Shown: positions 10,093 to 19,256, counted from the stretch's first letter. The stretch is 64,000 nucleotides of DNA from Halodesulfovibrio sp. MK-HDV (GCF_009914765.1 NZ_WYDS01000001.1:62001-126000); one strand, 5' to 3'. Notes: generated from the letters alone by a model not told the origin. Program-made: numbers and translations.

Positions 10093-11112
10093 TCATCGGT
10101 AGCTAAAATAGATTACACCCTTTCGAATAGTGGCAATTTTATTACCGGGAAACTGCACGATCTTGCCGCCAACGTTGGCCTGCCACGCTGTATCCAGCGC
10201 AAGCAGATTTTGCTGAAGCGGCTGTCCTTTGCCCATACTAGTCAATACTGCTTTATATACTCGCAGTCTTGTAGCTTGGGACATGGTGCGAAGATCTTCT
10301 TTGAGCAATGTCGGGGTCTCAATGTCAGTGTTTTCGAGGTGTTGCTCAATAATAGCTGCCCAGTGATCGGTATCAATCTGTGCAAGTTCCCAAAGAGAAG
10401 TTATTGCATCAAGAAAAGCAGGATTCTCTTTGCATAACAACGGGATAACTTGTGATCTTACGCGGTTGCGTAGGAAATTTGTGTCTACGTTTGATGCATC
10501 TTCACACCAGTTAAGGGAACATGCATTCGCAAACGAAATAAGTGTGTCTTTCGGTGTTGCAAGCAAGGGACGTAATATCTTGCGATTATTACATCTTCCT
10601 TCCATGCCACCCAAAGCAGGCCAGCCTGTTCCTCGAACAAGACGCATGACAACGTCTTCTGCAAGGTCATTTGCGTGGTGCCCTGTGACAATCCAGTCAG
10701 CATTTATTGTGCGGCGTGTTAACGTTAAAAACTCATATCGTAGCAAGCGAGCAGCTTCTTCAAGACCTAATTTGTGGAGGGAAGCGTGTGCTGCAACATC
10801 TTGAGAAGATACTGTTAATTCAATGTCTAGTGACGCACAAAGTTGACGGACATGTGCCTCTTCAGCACCGGCCTCGGGACGAAGCTGATGGTTGAAATGA
10901 GCTGCATGGATGGTGCAGTCATTTCTTTTTGCAAGGCATGTGAGAATGATGAGTAGGGTGCTGGAATCGACCCCTCCCGAAAGTGCAACAAGCAAAACAG
11001 AGTTTTTAAGAGGAGTATTTAACTTGTTTGTGATAAAATTCTCAATCCCAAGACAGATGTGCGCTGTCTTGGGATTGAGGTCTTGTAAACTTATGGGAAG
11101 TTGTCTGTTCAT
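10093..11112 (-). CDS. tilS: tRNA(Ile)-lysidine synthase
   Basis: About 339 residues with the PP-loop ATP pyrophosphatase signature VALSGGVDSSTLL. Other TilS segments are HAAHFNHQLRPEA, LGLEEAARLLRYEFL and VTGHHANDLAEDVVMRLVRGTG. TilS attaches lysine to C34 of tRNA-Ile (CAU), converting its decoding from AUG to AUA. The C-terminal part resembles the TilS substrate-binding domain. The start is uncertain: ATG 11112 is used, but in-frame TTG codons at 11127 and 11124 are closer to an AAAGG site. It lies just after the unknown gene ending at 11137 and is probably co-transcribed with it. Confidence 0.92.
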   Translation of the reverse strand: MNRQLPISLQDLNPKTAHICLGIENFITNKLNTPLKNSVLLVALSGGVDSSTLLIILTCLAKRNDCTIHAAHFNHQLRPEAGAEEAHVRQLCASLDIELTVSSQDVAAHASLHKLGLEEAARLLRYEFLTLTRRTINADWIVTGHHANDLAEDVVMRLVRGTGWPALGGMEGRCNNRKILRPLLATPKDTLISFANACSLNWCEDASNVDTNFLRNRVRSQVIPLLCKENPAFLDAITSLWELAQIDTDHWAAIIEQHLENTDIETPTLLKEDLRTMSQATRLRVYKAVLTSMGKGQPLQQNLLALDTAWQANVGGKIVQFPGNKIATIRKGVIYFSYR

Positions 11113-11136
11113 GATCTGTTTCAACAACAGCCTTTG

Positions 11137-11472
11137 TTAAACATAAATATCAAGCTCAGTGAGCATGTCATCAATGTATTTGATCATGTGTGCACGCAGG
11201 TCTTCAGAAGCGTAAGAAACGCATTCACAGCGAAGTTTATTCCGAGCACGTACGAGAAGCTCCAAGCGTAACGTTTTGCCGTCAATTTCAAGAGCCATAC
11301 AGTGTGGGCCACATTCGTCTGTGTGTTCCTTCTGGACGTCGGAAAGCAGGTCTTGCGGACATGGAAGCCAGTAGATGCCTTCCATAGCACCAGTGAGTTC
11401 CATTTCGTTAAGTCGTCCGGCAATGGCTGCGATATTATCGCTAGTGAAATCTTCAAGCAGGTAGAGTCGCAT
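11137..11472 (-). CDS. Conserved-looking protein of unknown function (111 aa)
   Basis: I do not recognise this family. The protein begins MRLYLLEDFTSDNIAAIAGRLNEM and contains a CPQDLL segment, the pair HTDECGPHCMALEI, and RNKLRCECVSYASEDLRAHM. The paired Cys and His residues could bind a metal, but this is inference. It sits between hemA and tilS on the same strand with short gaps, and its ATG follows AAGGAATACTC, so it is most likely a real gene in that operon. No signal peptide or membrane helix is seen. Confidence 0.75.
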   Translation of the reverse strand: MRLYLLEDFTSDNIAAIAGRLNEMELTGAMEGIYWLPCPQDLLSDVQKEHTDECGPHCMALEIDGKTLRLELLVRARNKLRCECVSYASEDLRAHMIKYIDDMLTELDIYV

Positions 11473-11520
11473 GTGAGTATTCCTTTCTATTCGGCTGACA
11501 GCGTAAGTGCGGCAATAGGG

Positions 11521-12828
11521 CTAGCGTCTTCTGTGAGGGTGTGCCTTTTCAGTCACGTCATCCCTGTCCAGATTGAACATACGGCGTGTGATATCAATGT
11601 ATCGATCACCAGCTTCTTCTTCCTCATAACGACGTTTGAGGAAAGAAATAGGCTCGTGGTTCACCTTTTTAGAAATGGAATTGATCATTTCACGTAAATG
11701 CATTTCCATTTCAGGCGTTGCGTCAGGAATATGCTTAAGCGTTTTAGCAAGCTCATCTTCCATAATTGCATCTGTTCTGGAAATCAGGTCAACAATGGTC
11801 GGCTGCAATTGAAGTGATTTTAGCCACTTATTAAAAGTGACGGTTTCACAGTCAACAATTGTGCGTGCCTTGTTGGCTTCTTCCTGACGCTGAGCAAGGT
11901 TTTCTTCGACCACTTCTTTGAGATCATCGATGTCATACAGGTACACGTTGTCCAGGCCGTTAACGTCTGGATCAATGTCACGCGGTACAGCAATATCGAT
12001 GAAGAACATGGAACGGTTTTTACGCTTTTTCAATACCTGACGTATATCTTTAGCGCGGATAACTGCTTCATGAGCACCAGTGGAGGATATGATGATATCA
12101 ACTTTTTCCAGCTGGTCGAAAAGTTGGTCAAACGGAATTGCTTCACCGTTAAATTGTTCTGCAAGGGCTTGTCCACGTGCGAATGTGCGGTTAGCAACAT
12201 ATACTTTGCTGATGCCGTTATTGAGCAGATGCGTTGCAGCAAGTTCTGCCATTTCGCCAGCACCGATAAGCATCGCACTGCGTTCACTCATGTCGCCAAA
12301 AATGCGTTTTGCCAGTTCAACGGCAGCATAGGAGATAGAAACAGCACTGGAAGCAACGCCAGTTTCTGTTCGCACTCGTTTAGCAACGGAGAATGCTTTG
12401 TGCAGCAGTCTGTTCAGCACAACACCAGTGGTGTCTTTGTCTACTGAGTCATGGTAGGCATCTTTGAGCTGTCCCAAAATTTGCGGCTCACCAATGACTA
12501 GAGAATCAAGGCTGGCAGCAACGGTAAACAAATGTGTTACCGCATCCAGCCCTTTGTGCTTGTAGATATACGGAGCAAGTTCTTCAACCGGAAGATTGCA
12601 TACTTTTGCCCAGCATTCTAATACGTGTTCAATGGCGTTTTCGCCATCTGCAACAACGAGTAATTCGACTCGGTTACAGGTAGAGAGCGTAAGCGCTTCT
12701 TTAATACATCCATCAACAGGCACAACGCCTTCTTCAAGATGTTTGCAGTCTGTAAGAGCGAATTTTTCGCGGACTTCAACACCGGCGGTCTTATGGTTAA
12801 GACCAATGAGATAAATATCGCGATCCAT
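11521..12828 (-). CDS. hemA: Glutamyl-tRNA reductase
   Basis: A 435-residue enzyme that reduces Glu-tRNA to glutamate-1-semialdehyde, the first committed step of C5-pathway tetrapyrrole synthesis. It has the N-terminal LIGLNHKTAGVEVREKF and the catalytic cysteine in LSTCNRVEL (Cys51). Further features are LVIGEPQILGQLKDAY, an NADPH-binding Rossmann segment AMLIGAGEMAELAATHL, and a helical dimerisation tail. Upstream on the same strand lie the ccsA-like gene and a siroheme gene, so tetrapyrrole synthesis and haem use are grouped together. Confidence 0.97.
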   Translation of the reverse strand: MDRDIYLIGLNHKTAGVEVREKFALTDCKHLEEGVVPVDGCIKEALTLSTCNRVELLVVADGENAIEHVLECWAKVCNLPVEELAPYIYKHKGLDAVTHLFTVAASLDSLVIGEPQILGQLKDAYHDSVDKDTTGVVLNRLLHKAFSVAKRVRTETGVASSAVSISYAAVELAKRIFGDMSERSAMLIGAGEMAELAATHLLNNGISKVYVANRTFARGQALAEQFNGEAIPFDQLFDQLEKVDIIISSTGAHEAVIRAKDIRQVLKKRKNRSMFFIDIAVPRDIDPDVNGLDNVYLYDIDDLKEVVEENLAQRQEEANKARTIVDCETVTFNKWLKSLQLQPTIVDLISRTDAIMEDELAKTLKHIPDATPEMEMHLREMINSISKKVNHEPISFLKRRYEEEEAGDRYIDITRRMFNLDRDDVTEKAHPHRRR

Positions 12829-12833
12829 ATTGA

Positions 12834-13654
12834 TTACTGAAGAAAGCTATGATGTGTTGATGTAAAGATATTAATGCCAATTAATGAGAACATGCAGATA
12901 CCAAATATCCAAATAGCTGCATGTGCGGCTTTACGGCCGCGCCATCCCATCACGAGTCGCTGGTGGAACAGCCACGCGTAGACAAACCAGACACCTAAGG
13001 AAACAACTTCTTTAGGGTCACCGCTGAGTATTCTGCCCCATTCAATGCGAGCCCAGATAAATCCGGTGACGACACCCACGGTGTACAAAGGAAAACCGGC
13101 AACTACAGCAAGTTGGTTTACTTTGTCAAAAGTGGTTAATGCAGGCAGTTCTTTTTCAAAATCACTAAGTGGTTCTTTTGATTTGATTTTTCTTTCAAGG
13201 CGCGTGAACAAAATTCCCGCACCGAAGGCCATTGCCAGTAAGCCAAAGCTTAAAAACAATGTGCCAATGTGCAACCCGAAAAATGCGCCAGCCCATGCTT
13301 TTGGCAATTGTGATGCACCCTTCGCATGGAATGAACCAATAAAAAAGTACTAGTGCAAGCGGAGATGCGGTGAGTGACAAAAACGAAAGCTTGAATCGCC
13401 ACCACAATAAAAAAGTAAATAAGTAGTAAGCTCCATGACAGCATGGAAATATAGTAACCGGAAGGCAATGCCCATCCGTTTATCGCCATGGCATACCCAA
13501 GTAAAACTGTGTGCAGTCCAAAACCGCAGATAGTCAGTGCGTTGGATAAGTGCTTAAGCTTTGGGTTTTTAACAATCGAACCGGTAAAAACGGAAAGAGC
13601 ACCTAAACAATACAACGTAACGACGAGAATGGAGAATAGCTCAAACGAGCTCAT
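12834..13654 (-). pseudogene. CcsA/HemX-type cytochrome c assembly membrane protein, broken by two frameshifts
   Basis: Three consecutive frames each encode part of one polytopic membrane protein. Residues MSSFELFSILVV onward (from 13654) run to about 13415, WWRFKLSFLSLTASPLALVLF covers 13405-13345, and AKGASQLPKAWAGAFFGLH runs to 12834. The last part has the segment SLGVWFVYAWLFHQR and a GWRGRKAA motif typical of CcsA/HemX proteins, which handle haem for cytochrome c or sit beside hemA. Each shift falls in an A6 (plus strand) tract, at 13409-13414 and 13341-13346, and removing one base from each gives a 272-residue protein. The two tracts share an identical 13-base context. It may be a true pseudogene, a sequencing error or a slippage-read gene. 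Confidence 0.8.
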
Positions 13655-14330
13655 GGAGTAACGCTCCTATGTTAGAATGCAATGTCTCCGGAAGGGTTGA
13701 CCGTAAAATCGATTCAGCCGCAATCCGATCTTTTTTCTGAATGGCTTCTGCAATGTCAGATGAAACAAGGCTACGAAACATAGCTGTGTTCTGTGCAGTA
13801 TCATTTGCCAGTTCAAGTATCAATGGACGAATCCGTCCCATAAGCGTGACAACAGGGGCGTATTTGTCGCCAACCTGTTCTTGAAGTTCTTTTTTTATCT
13901 TGCGAGAAAGTGCCGGACTTGCGCCGCCTGTAGATAGCGTAATCAGCAAGTCTCCCTTTTCTATATGTGCAGGCACGGTAAAAGTTCCCGCAGAAGGGTC
14001 ATCAATGACATTGCACAGAATTCCCTGTTTCGCACATACGCTTGAAACTTTTTCATTAACAGCCCGATTACCGGTTGAAGCAAAAACAAGAGTTTTTCCT
14101 GTAACATCGCTTGCTTCAAAATCTCGCTGAGCGTAGGTAACGAGAGGGCTGTTAAGTAGTTGCAGCAATTCAGCATCGTTTACTTCTCCAATTGCAAAGG
14201 TGTCCAGAACAGTCACCTGTGCTGGATTTGCTTTAAGAAGAGTGGCAAGCTTACGCTGGCCGACTTTGCCGAGTCCTACAATAAGGCATTGCGTGCCATG
14301 AAGATCTAATAGAAGAGGATAATAGCGCAT
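13641..14330 (-). CDS. Precorrin-2 dehydrogenase / sirohydrochlorin ferrochelatase (siroheme synthase N-terminal type)
   Basis: A 229-residue protein beginning MRYYPLLLDLHGTQCLIVGLGKVGQRK, with the GxGxxG NAD-binding motif of the CysG N-terminal/Met8 family. The later segments VNEKVSSVCAKQGILCNVIDDP and LLITLSTGGASPALSRKIKKEL are diagnostic. It oxidises precorrin-2 and inserts iron to make sirohaem, needed by dissimilatory and assimilatory sulfite reductases, or feeds the alternative haem pathway. It overlaps the start of the ccsA-like gene by 14 bases, which implies coupled translation. Confidence 0.92.
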   Translation of the reverse strand: MRYYPLLLDLHGTQCLIVGLGKVGQRKLATLLKANPAQVTVLDTFAIGEVNDAELLQLLNSPLVTYAQRDFEASDVTGKTLVFASTGNRAVNEKVSSVCAKQGILCNVIDDPSAGTFTVPAHIEKGDLLITLSTGGASPALSRKIKKELQEQVGDKYAPVVTLMGRIRPLILELANDTAQNTAMFRSLVSSDIAEAIQKKDRIAAESILRSTLPETLHSNIGALLHELV

Positions 14331-14520
14331 ACATGTCTTATATATTGTGTGCAGCGTCTTGTAAAATACTGCCTTCAGTAAGTTTGCGATAAAAACATAG
14401 GATGGTTGCTCCTAAATGCTAGAGCGCTGCGCTCTGGCGGGGCTTCTGTACTTTTTGCACTGTGCGTAAGGCACTATTAACAACAACTGAACGAAATAAT
14501 TTTTACCGTAATAAATCATT
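14331..14520. other. Divergent promoter region between siroheme gene and glycosyltransferase
   Basis: The 190-base gap separates divergently transcribed genes, so it should hold promoters for both. No clear Shine-Dalgarno sequence precedes the ATG at 14521 (upstream bases are GTAATAAATCATT). No RNA gene was recognised. Confidence 0.4.
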
Positions 14521-15741
14521 ATGAAAAAATACTGCGTTATTCAATCAGGTAGCCTTACTGACTTACTTCAGACAAAACGGCTTATTCTTTCCTTGTGTCG
14601 AAAAGAAGCACAGGTGCATCTTTGTGTTGTCCCTGAACTGCAAGATGCAGCTGCCTTTTTGTATCCGGAAGTTGAGCTCCATCCATTTCCATTTAGTAAA
14701 GAATTTACGAATGTGGCAACGTCTGATTCTATTCCGGATCATCTAGATTTGGACTCCTTCGAAGCGGTGTACAATCTACACGGTTCTTCCAAGAATATGA
14801 TGATGTCGACCCTTTTTTCTTCAGACGTCATGTGTGGCTATTGGCGACATAACGGGCGTGAGCATCGCAGTCCGTGGCTGACTTGTTTGTCTCGCGTGCA
14901 CGGTCGGCAACGTTTTTTGAATACTATGGATATTTGGGCGCACCTTGTTCCGTCCCCAATTCCTTCCCATATGGTGAATCCTATAGCCATGCGTAAGGGT
15001 GGTGGAATAGGAGTTGTTTTACGGGATCTAAACGGTAGAGCCTTACCGTTATCCGTCCTTGCAGGATGTATTAATGCCGTTTGTACTGCCAGCAGAGAAA
15101 CAGACGTAGTCCTTTTTGGCGAGAAAGCAGACGAGCAGCTTGTTGCTGAATTGCTTCCGTTGTTAAAAGAAAAAATTGCAGCAAAAACAGTAACTCGGTG
15201 CTTTGAAACTTCTTTTGCAGAAGATTTCGAGATTATTAGTACATTGGATATGCTGGTTACACCGGAATCCACACTAATGCACGCTGCCGCGCATGTTGGA
15301 ACACCTGTTAATGCCTTTTTCCATTCATCAGCTTGGTGTATGGAAAATGGCCCTTATGGATTAGGCCATAGAGTTTGGCAAGCTGATACAGCATGCGCAC
15401 CATGTATCCCAAAAGACGATTGTGCTGAAAATTTTGCATGCATGCATGTTTTCGGTGAAGAAAAGCTGCAACGTTTTCTCGCTGGAAAAATCGACGATGA
15501 TTATCCACAGGGTGTGACCGGGTATGTTTCCATGCTGGATGAAGTTGGTGTGACGTATATGCCGGTTTTTGGAACAGAAGAACATGCGGTGGAGCGCCTT
15601 GCTCTACGTGGTATTGCTTCTGAGTTTGTCGGCATTACTAAAATCAGCAAAACAGTGCCGCAGGGCAGCAATAATTTTTATGCTGAGCAGGATTGGCTCA
15701 TGCAAAGCTGCGTGAATGACGAGGAGATAGATGATGAGTAA
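14521..15741 (+). CDS. Glycosyltransferase family 9-like (heptosyltransferase-type) protein
   Basis: A 406-residue protein without signal peptide that resembles GT9 (ADP-heptose:LPS heptosyltransferase) enzymes. The N-terminal segment VIQSGSLTDLLQTKRLILSL is followed by the donor-site region LDMLVTPESTLMHAAAHVG and TPVNAFFHSSAWCMENGPYG. The usual GxGD motif near the N-terminus is not clear, so activity is uncertain. It overlaps the next sugar-transferase gene by 8 bases and probably acts with it on lipopolysaccharide or another surface glycan. Confidence 0.75.
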   Translation: MKKYCVIQSGSLTDLLQTKRLILSLCRKEAQVHLCVVPELQDAAAFLYPEVELHPFPFSKEFTNVATSDSIPDHLDLDSFEAVYNLHGSSKNMMMSTLFSSDVMCGYWRHNGREHRSPWLTCLSRVHGRQRFLNTMDIWAHLVPSPIPSHMVNPIAMRKGGGIGVVLRDLNGRALPLSVLAGCINAVCTASRETDVVLFGEKADEQLVAELLPLLKEKIAAKTVTRCFETSFAEDFEIISTLDMLVTPESTLMHAAAHVGTPVNAFFHSSAWCMENGPYGLGHRVWQADTACAPCIPKDDCAENFACMHVFGEEKLQRFLAGKIDDDYPQGVTGYVSMLDEVGVTYMPVFGTEEHAVERLALRGIASEFVGITKISKTVPQGSNNFYAEQDWLMQSCVNDEEIDDE

Positions 15742-16759
15742 GATTTTTGAACATATTTTGATCGTGCCTCCTCTCGATAATTCTACTTCTTGTATTGTTA
15801 CAGGCTGCAAGGAAGCTTTGGAAAAGCAGGGGCACCATGTTGATGTTTTTGATACAAAAGCATGGCTGTCTGTATGTTCTGCGCTCCAGCATTTACCTAT
15901 AACGCTTGAGCATCAGGACACACTAGCCGCACAAGGTTTCGATCTTATTGCCCGTGCAGTGAAAGCAGTGGCAGAATCAAAAGGGATAAAGATTGTACTC
16001 GGGTTTCCTCGGTCTCCCCTGACCGCAGATGTTCGAAAAGAGCTACAGACTCAGGCAATAACAACAGCGTGTTGGATGACTGAAGAATGCACTTCCTTCC
16101 CTTTTTGGCGTAAAGTCATTGAAGGGTACGATGTCGTCGCAACAATCCAGCATGAGCCGCTGATTAGTGAAGTTTCTGTGCTTGGTCATACATCCGTATA
16201 TCTGCCGTTCGCGGCTAAAAGTGCATGTTGCACGCCGGTAAGCACGCATACAGCAGCTGAAGATATGATTGTAGTTCTTGGAGACGCTAGCGATAAGATT
16301 GCTAGTGCGTTAAGTTCATTCATAGGCAGAGGAATGGTTCTCTGGGGTGACGGCTGGGAGCGTTACGAACAGTTTATGCCATATTATCAAGGCAAACTGC
16401 AGTCTCTTACGCGGTCAGAACGTAAGGCCTTGTACAGAGATGCTGCCATTATCGTGAACATTCATTCAGCAAATATTGGTAGCGGTGATGCCGTAAATAT
16501 GGAAACTTTTGCTATTGCCGCCTGTGGCGGGTTCCAGATTGTCGATAAACGGACACTTATGGAAGGCATGTTTTCATACGATGAACTGGTAATGTTTGAG
16601 TCACCAGAAGAGCTGTCTGAGCAAATTTCTGAATTTATCGACGATCGTAATGCTCGTTTGGAATATGCACGCAATGCACAGCGGCTTGTGTTGGCTGAAC
16701 ACACATATGAGCAACGGATGCATACACTAATACAAGCTATTGCAGATAGTTCGAAGTAG
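15734..16759 (+). CDS. CgeB-like glycosyltransferase
   Basis: About 341 residues. The C-terminal half (FIGRGMVLWGDGWERY, ALYRDAAIIVNIHS, NMETFAIAACGGFQIVDKR, and a tail with EFIDDRNARLEYARNAQ) follows the pattern of CgeB/GT4-like glycosyltransferases, with nucleotide-sugar binding near Glu in the NMETFAIAACGG segment. The N-terminal half matches the DUF3880-type acceptor domain only loosely. GAGGAG at 15721-15726 supports ATG 15734, with 15731 as an alternative. A strong terminator follows, so this gene and the GT9-like gene form a two-gene unit. Confidence 0.75.
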   Translation: MSKIFEHILIVPPLDNSTSCIVTGCKEALEKQGHHVDVFDTKAWLSVCSALQHLPITLEHQDTLAAQGFDLIARAVKAVAESKGIKIVLGFPRSPLTADVRKELQTQAITTACWMTEECTSFPFWRKVIEGYDVVATIQHEPLISEVSVLGHTSVYLPFAAKSACCTPVSTHTAAEDMIVVLGDASDKIASALSSFIGRGMVLWGDGWERYEQFMPYYQGKLQSLTRSERKALYRDAAIIVNIHSANIGSGDAVNMETFAIAACGGFQIVDKRTLMEGMFSYDELVMFESPEELSEQISEFIDDRNARLEYARNAQRLVLAEHTYEQRMHTLIQAIADSSK

Positions 16760-16772
16760 ATTTTTGATGAAC

Positions 16773-16812
16773 AAAAAAGGGGGTGTCCTAGTAAATAGGA
16801 CACCCCCTTTTT
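16773..16812. terminator. Bidirectional terminator between glycosyltransferases and ispDF
   Basis: A long perfect stem, AAAAAAGGGGGTGTCCTA pairing with its complement over a GTAAA loop. It has an A run on the left and a T run on the right, so it can stop convergent transcription from both sides. Confidence 0.92.
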
Positions 16813-16852
16813 GATTTTATGAAAGGTAATGTTTAGTCACGAAATAAACGTG

Positions 16853-18034
16853 TTAGCTGCGCAACGCCATAACGGCTGCTACGGCTTTTATGCCTTTTTT
16901 CTCACCGGTAAAGCCGAGCTTTTCTTCGGTGGTAGCTTTGACGTTTACTTGGTAATCGTTAAGCTTAAGCATTCGGCAGATATTTTTCTTGATCTGCGGT
17001 TTCCAAGGCACAAGACGCGGAACCTGTGCGATGATTGTGAGATCTACATTTGTGAGCTTGTAGCCTCGCTGGAGAAATTTGTCGTACACTTCGTTGAGGA
17101 GTACGCCGCTTGAAATATTGTCAAACTCTTCTGAAGAATCCGGAAAATGTTCACCAATATCGCCGTCACCCATGCAACCGAGGAGTGCGTCACACAGAGC
17201 GTGAAGCAGAACATCACCATCAGAGTGAGCCACAACCTGGGGGCCGCCTTGAATAGGGATGCCGCCAAGCTTCATAGGACGTCCTTCACCGTAACGGTGG
17301 ACATCGTATCCCCAGCCGGTGACAGGAACGGGCATGGCAACCTGCTTAGATTCGATCATGGTAAGGTCTTCCGGATTTGTGATTTTGTAGTTTTTTGCTT
17401 CGCCTTCCACTATGGCAACGGTGAATCCAGCCTGTTCAGCAATGGAAGCATCGTCTGTTACTTCCCAGCCTTCTTCGTTGCATTTATCGTGCACCGCAAT
17501 AAGCATTTTTTTGTCGAAGCCTTGCGGAGTCTGACAAGCTCGAAGAGTAGAGCGGTCAAGTGTGTGACTGATTGTGTTGTTTTCGGTCACTTTAATGGTG
17601 TCTGTTACTGGAATTGCAGGAATTACAGCTTGAGTACCAGCTTTGAGAGAATCAAGCAGTGTGTTTGTGAGCGCTGTGGAGAAGAACGGGCGAGCTGCGT
17701 CATGCACTAGTACGTGTGTGCATTCTGAAGGCAGTGCCTGTAGTCCGTTGTAAACCGAATCTTGTCTACGTGCGCCACCTGCTACCACTTTCCAAGGCAG
17801 ACCAAGTCTGCGTCCAAAATCAAGCTTTGTCAGTGTTTCTGTTGCTTCTTCAATGTCTTCTTCAGGGAAAACAAAGAGGAGTCCACGCATGCGTGTTGTA
17901 TGAGAGAAAGTGATTGCAGAATGCCAGAAGAGCGGAGCGCCTTTCCATTCCAAGAACTGCTTTTTAACGCCGTTAGTGGCTGCAGAGAGACGTGTGCCGG
18001 AACCGGCAGCAAGAATGATGGACCAACAATGCAT
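16853..18034 (-). CDS. ispDF: Bifunctional IspDF (MEP pathway)
   Basis: A 393-residue fusion. The N-terminal IspD domain (2-C-methyl-D-erythritol 4-phosphate cytidylyltransferase) shows IILAAGSGTRLSA, VHDAARPFF and ACQTPQGF. The C-terminal IspF domain (2-C-methyl-D-erythritol 2,4-cyclodiphosphate synthase) shows GWGYDVHRYGEG, AHSDGDVLLHALCDALLG and VKATTEEKLGFTG. The enzyme catalyses two non-consecutive steps of isoprenoid precursor synthesis. The ATG at 18034 has AAGGAA upstream. An ATG at 18106 would add 24 hydrophobic residues not found in the family. Confidence 0.96.
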   Translation of the reverse strand: MHCWSIILAAGSGTRLSAATNGVKKQFLEWKGAPLFWHSAITFSHTTRMRGLLFVFPEEDIEEATETLTKLDFGRRLGLPWKVVAGGARRQDSVYNGLQALPSECTHVLVHDAARPFFSTALTNTLLDSLKAGTQAVIPAIPVTDTIKVTENNTISHTLDRSTLRACQTPQGFDKKMLIAVHDKCNEEGWEVTDDASIAEQAGFTVAIVEGEAKNYKITNPEDLTMIESKQVAMPVPVTGWGYDVHRYGEGRPMKLGGIPIQGGPQVVAHSDGDVLLHALCDALLGCMGDGDIGEHFPDSSEEFDNISSGVLLNEVYDKFLQRGYKLTNVDLTIIAQVPRLVPWKPQIKKNICRMLKLNDYQVNVKATTEEKLGFTGEKKGIKAVAAVMALRS

Positions 18035-18086
18035 GGGGAATTCCTTACATATTGTGCAGTGGTAGTAATAAAAAAGTATAGCATAT

Positions 18087-18115
18087 AAAAAAAGGGTGCA
18101 AAGCACCCTTTTTTT
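18087..18115. terminator. Terminator between rnpB and ispDF
   Basis: A perfect hairpin of seven A, GGGTGC, an AAA loop, GCACCC and seven T. It lies just beyond the 3' end of the RNase P RNA (minus strand) and upstream of ispDF. Confidence 0.9.
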
Positions 18116-18122
18116 AAAATAT

Positions 18123-18484
18123 GGAGTCAGGACTATAAGCCGGGTTTTGTCTCCCTCTTGCGAGGGCGGTTATCATTCGTCTAGGGTTATGATTACTCAT
18201 AACCTCAAGCAACCTACCCGAAAACAACGACCGGGCCGGTCGTAACTGTTTCCCTATTTGGTCTTGCTCTGAACGGGGTTTACCTAGCCTACCATGTCAC
18301 CATGATACCTGGTGAGCTCTTACCTCACCGTTTCAACCTTACCGGCAGTAAACTGCTTAGGCGGTTTGCTTTCTGTGGCACTCTCCGAGGATCACTCCCC
18401 CTGGGCGTTACCCAGCGCTCTGCCCTTTAGAGCCCGGACTTTCCTCCCCGCACAAAAGTGCGCGACGATAACCTGTCCAACTCC
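18123..18484 (-). ncRNA. rnpB: RNase P RNA (bacterial class A)
   Basis: On the minus strand the region contains the universal RNase P RNA blocks GAGGAAAGTCCGGGCT near the 5' side and the 3' ATAAGCCGGGT segment. The outer P1 helix can form between GGAGT at 18484 and ACTCC at 18123. The RNA is the catalytic subunit that trims 5' leaders from pre-tRNAs. It begins only about 10 bases after the stop of the zinc-ribbon gene and ends at a strong terminator, so its 5' end may be made by processing of a longer transcript. Confidence 0.96.
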
Positions 18485-18494
18485 AAAAATATGT

Positions 18495-19256
18495 TTACGC
18501 TTCTGCTGCGGCAGCTGCTGCTTTATCTGCTTCGCTTGCGAAGTGCTCTGACCAGTAGATCAGACGCTGGCAGTTAGGGCAGCTAAGGATCTGATGCCCC
18601 TTCTGAAGCTCAATGTAGCTCTGTGGTGGAATCGCAATGTGACAACCGTTACAGATCTGTTCTTTAACAGCAACAATAACTGGGTTGTCCAAACGAGAGC
18701 GGATAAATTCGTAACGACTAAGGATAGGAGTCGGAACTTCTTTACCTGCAACGTTACGTTTTTTATCAAGCTTATCGAGAACTTTGCTTGCTTCTTCGAC
18801 ACGCTGTTTGAGACTGGCTTTTTTCTCTTCCAAGTCTACTTTGATGATGCCGTAGCGTTCATCCATGTCTGCAACTGCCATCTGCTGGCGTTCAAGTTCT
18901 TCAGAGAGAGCAAATTTTTCTTCTTCACGAAGACGGTTAAGCTTCTCAAGGTTGTCCATTTCACGCATCATTGCGTGATACTCTTTGGTGTTACCAACGA
19001 GCATGAGTTTGGACTTACTTTTTTTAACTTTGAGAGCGTCGTTTTCGATCTCAGAGTTAATGCGTTTTTCCTGTCCTTTAAGATGATCAATCTTCTCAAG
19101 GAAGTTATTGCGCTGGTTTTCAAGCGCATCAAAGCGTGTCTGAAGAGCTTCAACTTCTTTTGGAGCTTCATCAAGTTCACTTGTGATACCAAGGATTTCA
19201 TCATCAACAAGCTGCAATGCAACGAGCTGTTCGATTTGCTTTAGATACAGGCTCAA
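18495..19256 (-). CDS. CdsZ-like zinc-ribbon coiled-coil protein
   Basis: A 253-residue cytoplasmic protein. About 190 residues of predicted coiled coil (rich in Glu, Lys and Leu) are followed by a C4 zinc ribbon (EQICNGCHI ... LSCPNCQRLIYW) and an Ala-rich tail. This matches the family with a C-terminal C4-type zinc ribbon (PF02591). Its molecular role is not firmly known; a nucleic-acid function is suggested by architecture. It is 54 bases after the Nif3 gene and 10 bases before rnpB on the same strand. Confidence 0.85.
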   Translation of the reverse strand: MSLYLKQIEQLVALQLVDDEILGITSELDEAPKEVEALQTRFDALENQRNNFLEKIDHLKGQEKRINSEIENDALKVKKSKSKLMLVGNTKEYHAMMREMDNLEKLNRLREEEKFALSEELERQQMAVADMDERYGIIKVDLEEKKASLKQRVEEASKVLDKLDKKRNVAGKEVPTPILSRYEFIRSRLDNPVIVAVKEQICNGCHIAIPPQSYIELQKGHQILSCPNCQRLIYWSEHFASEADKAAAAAAEA

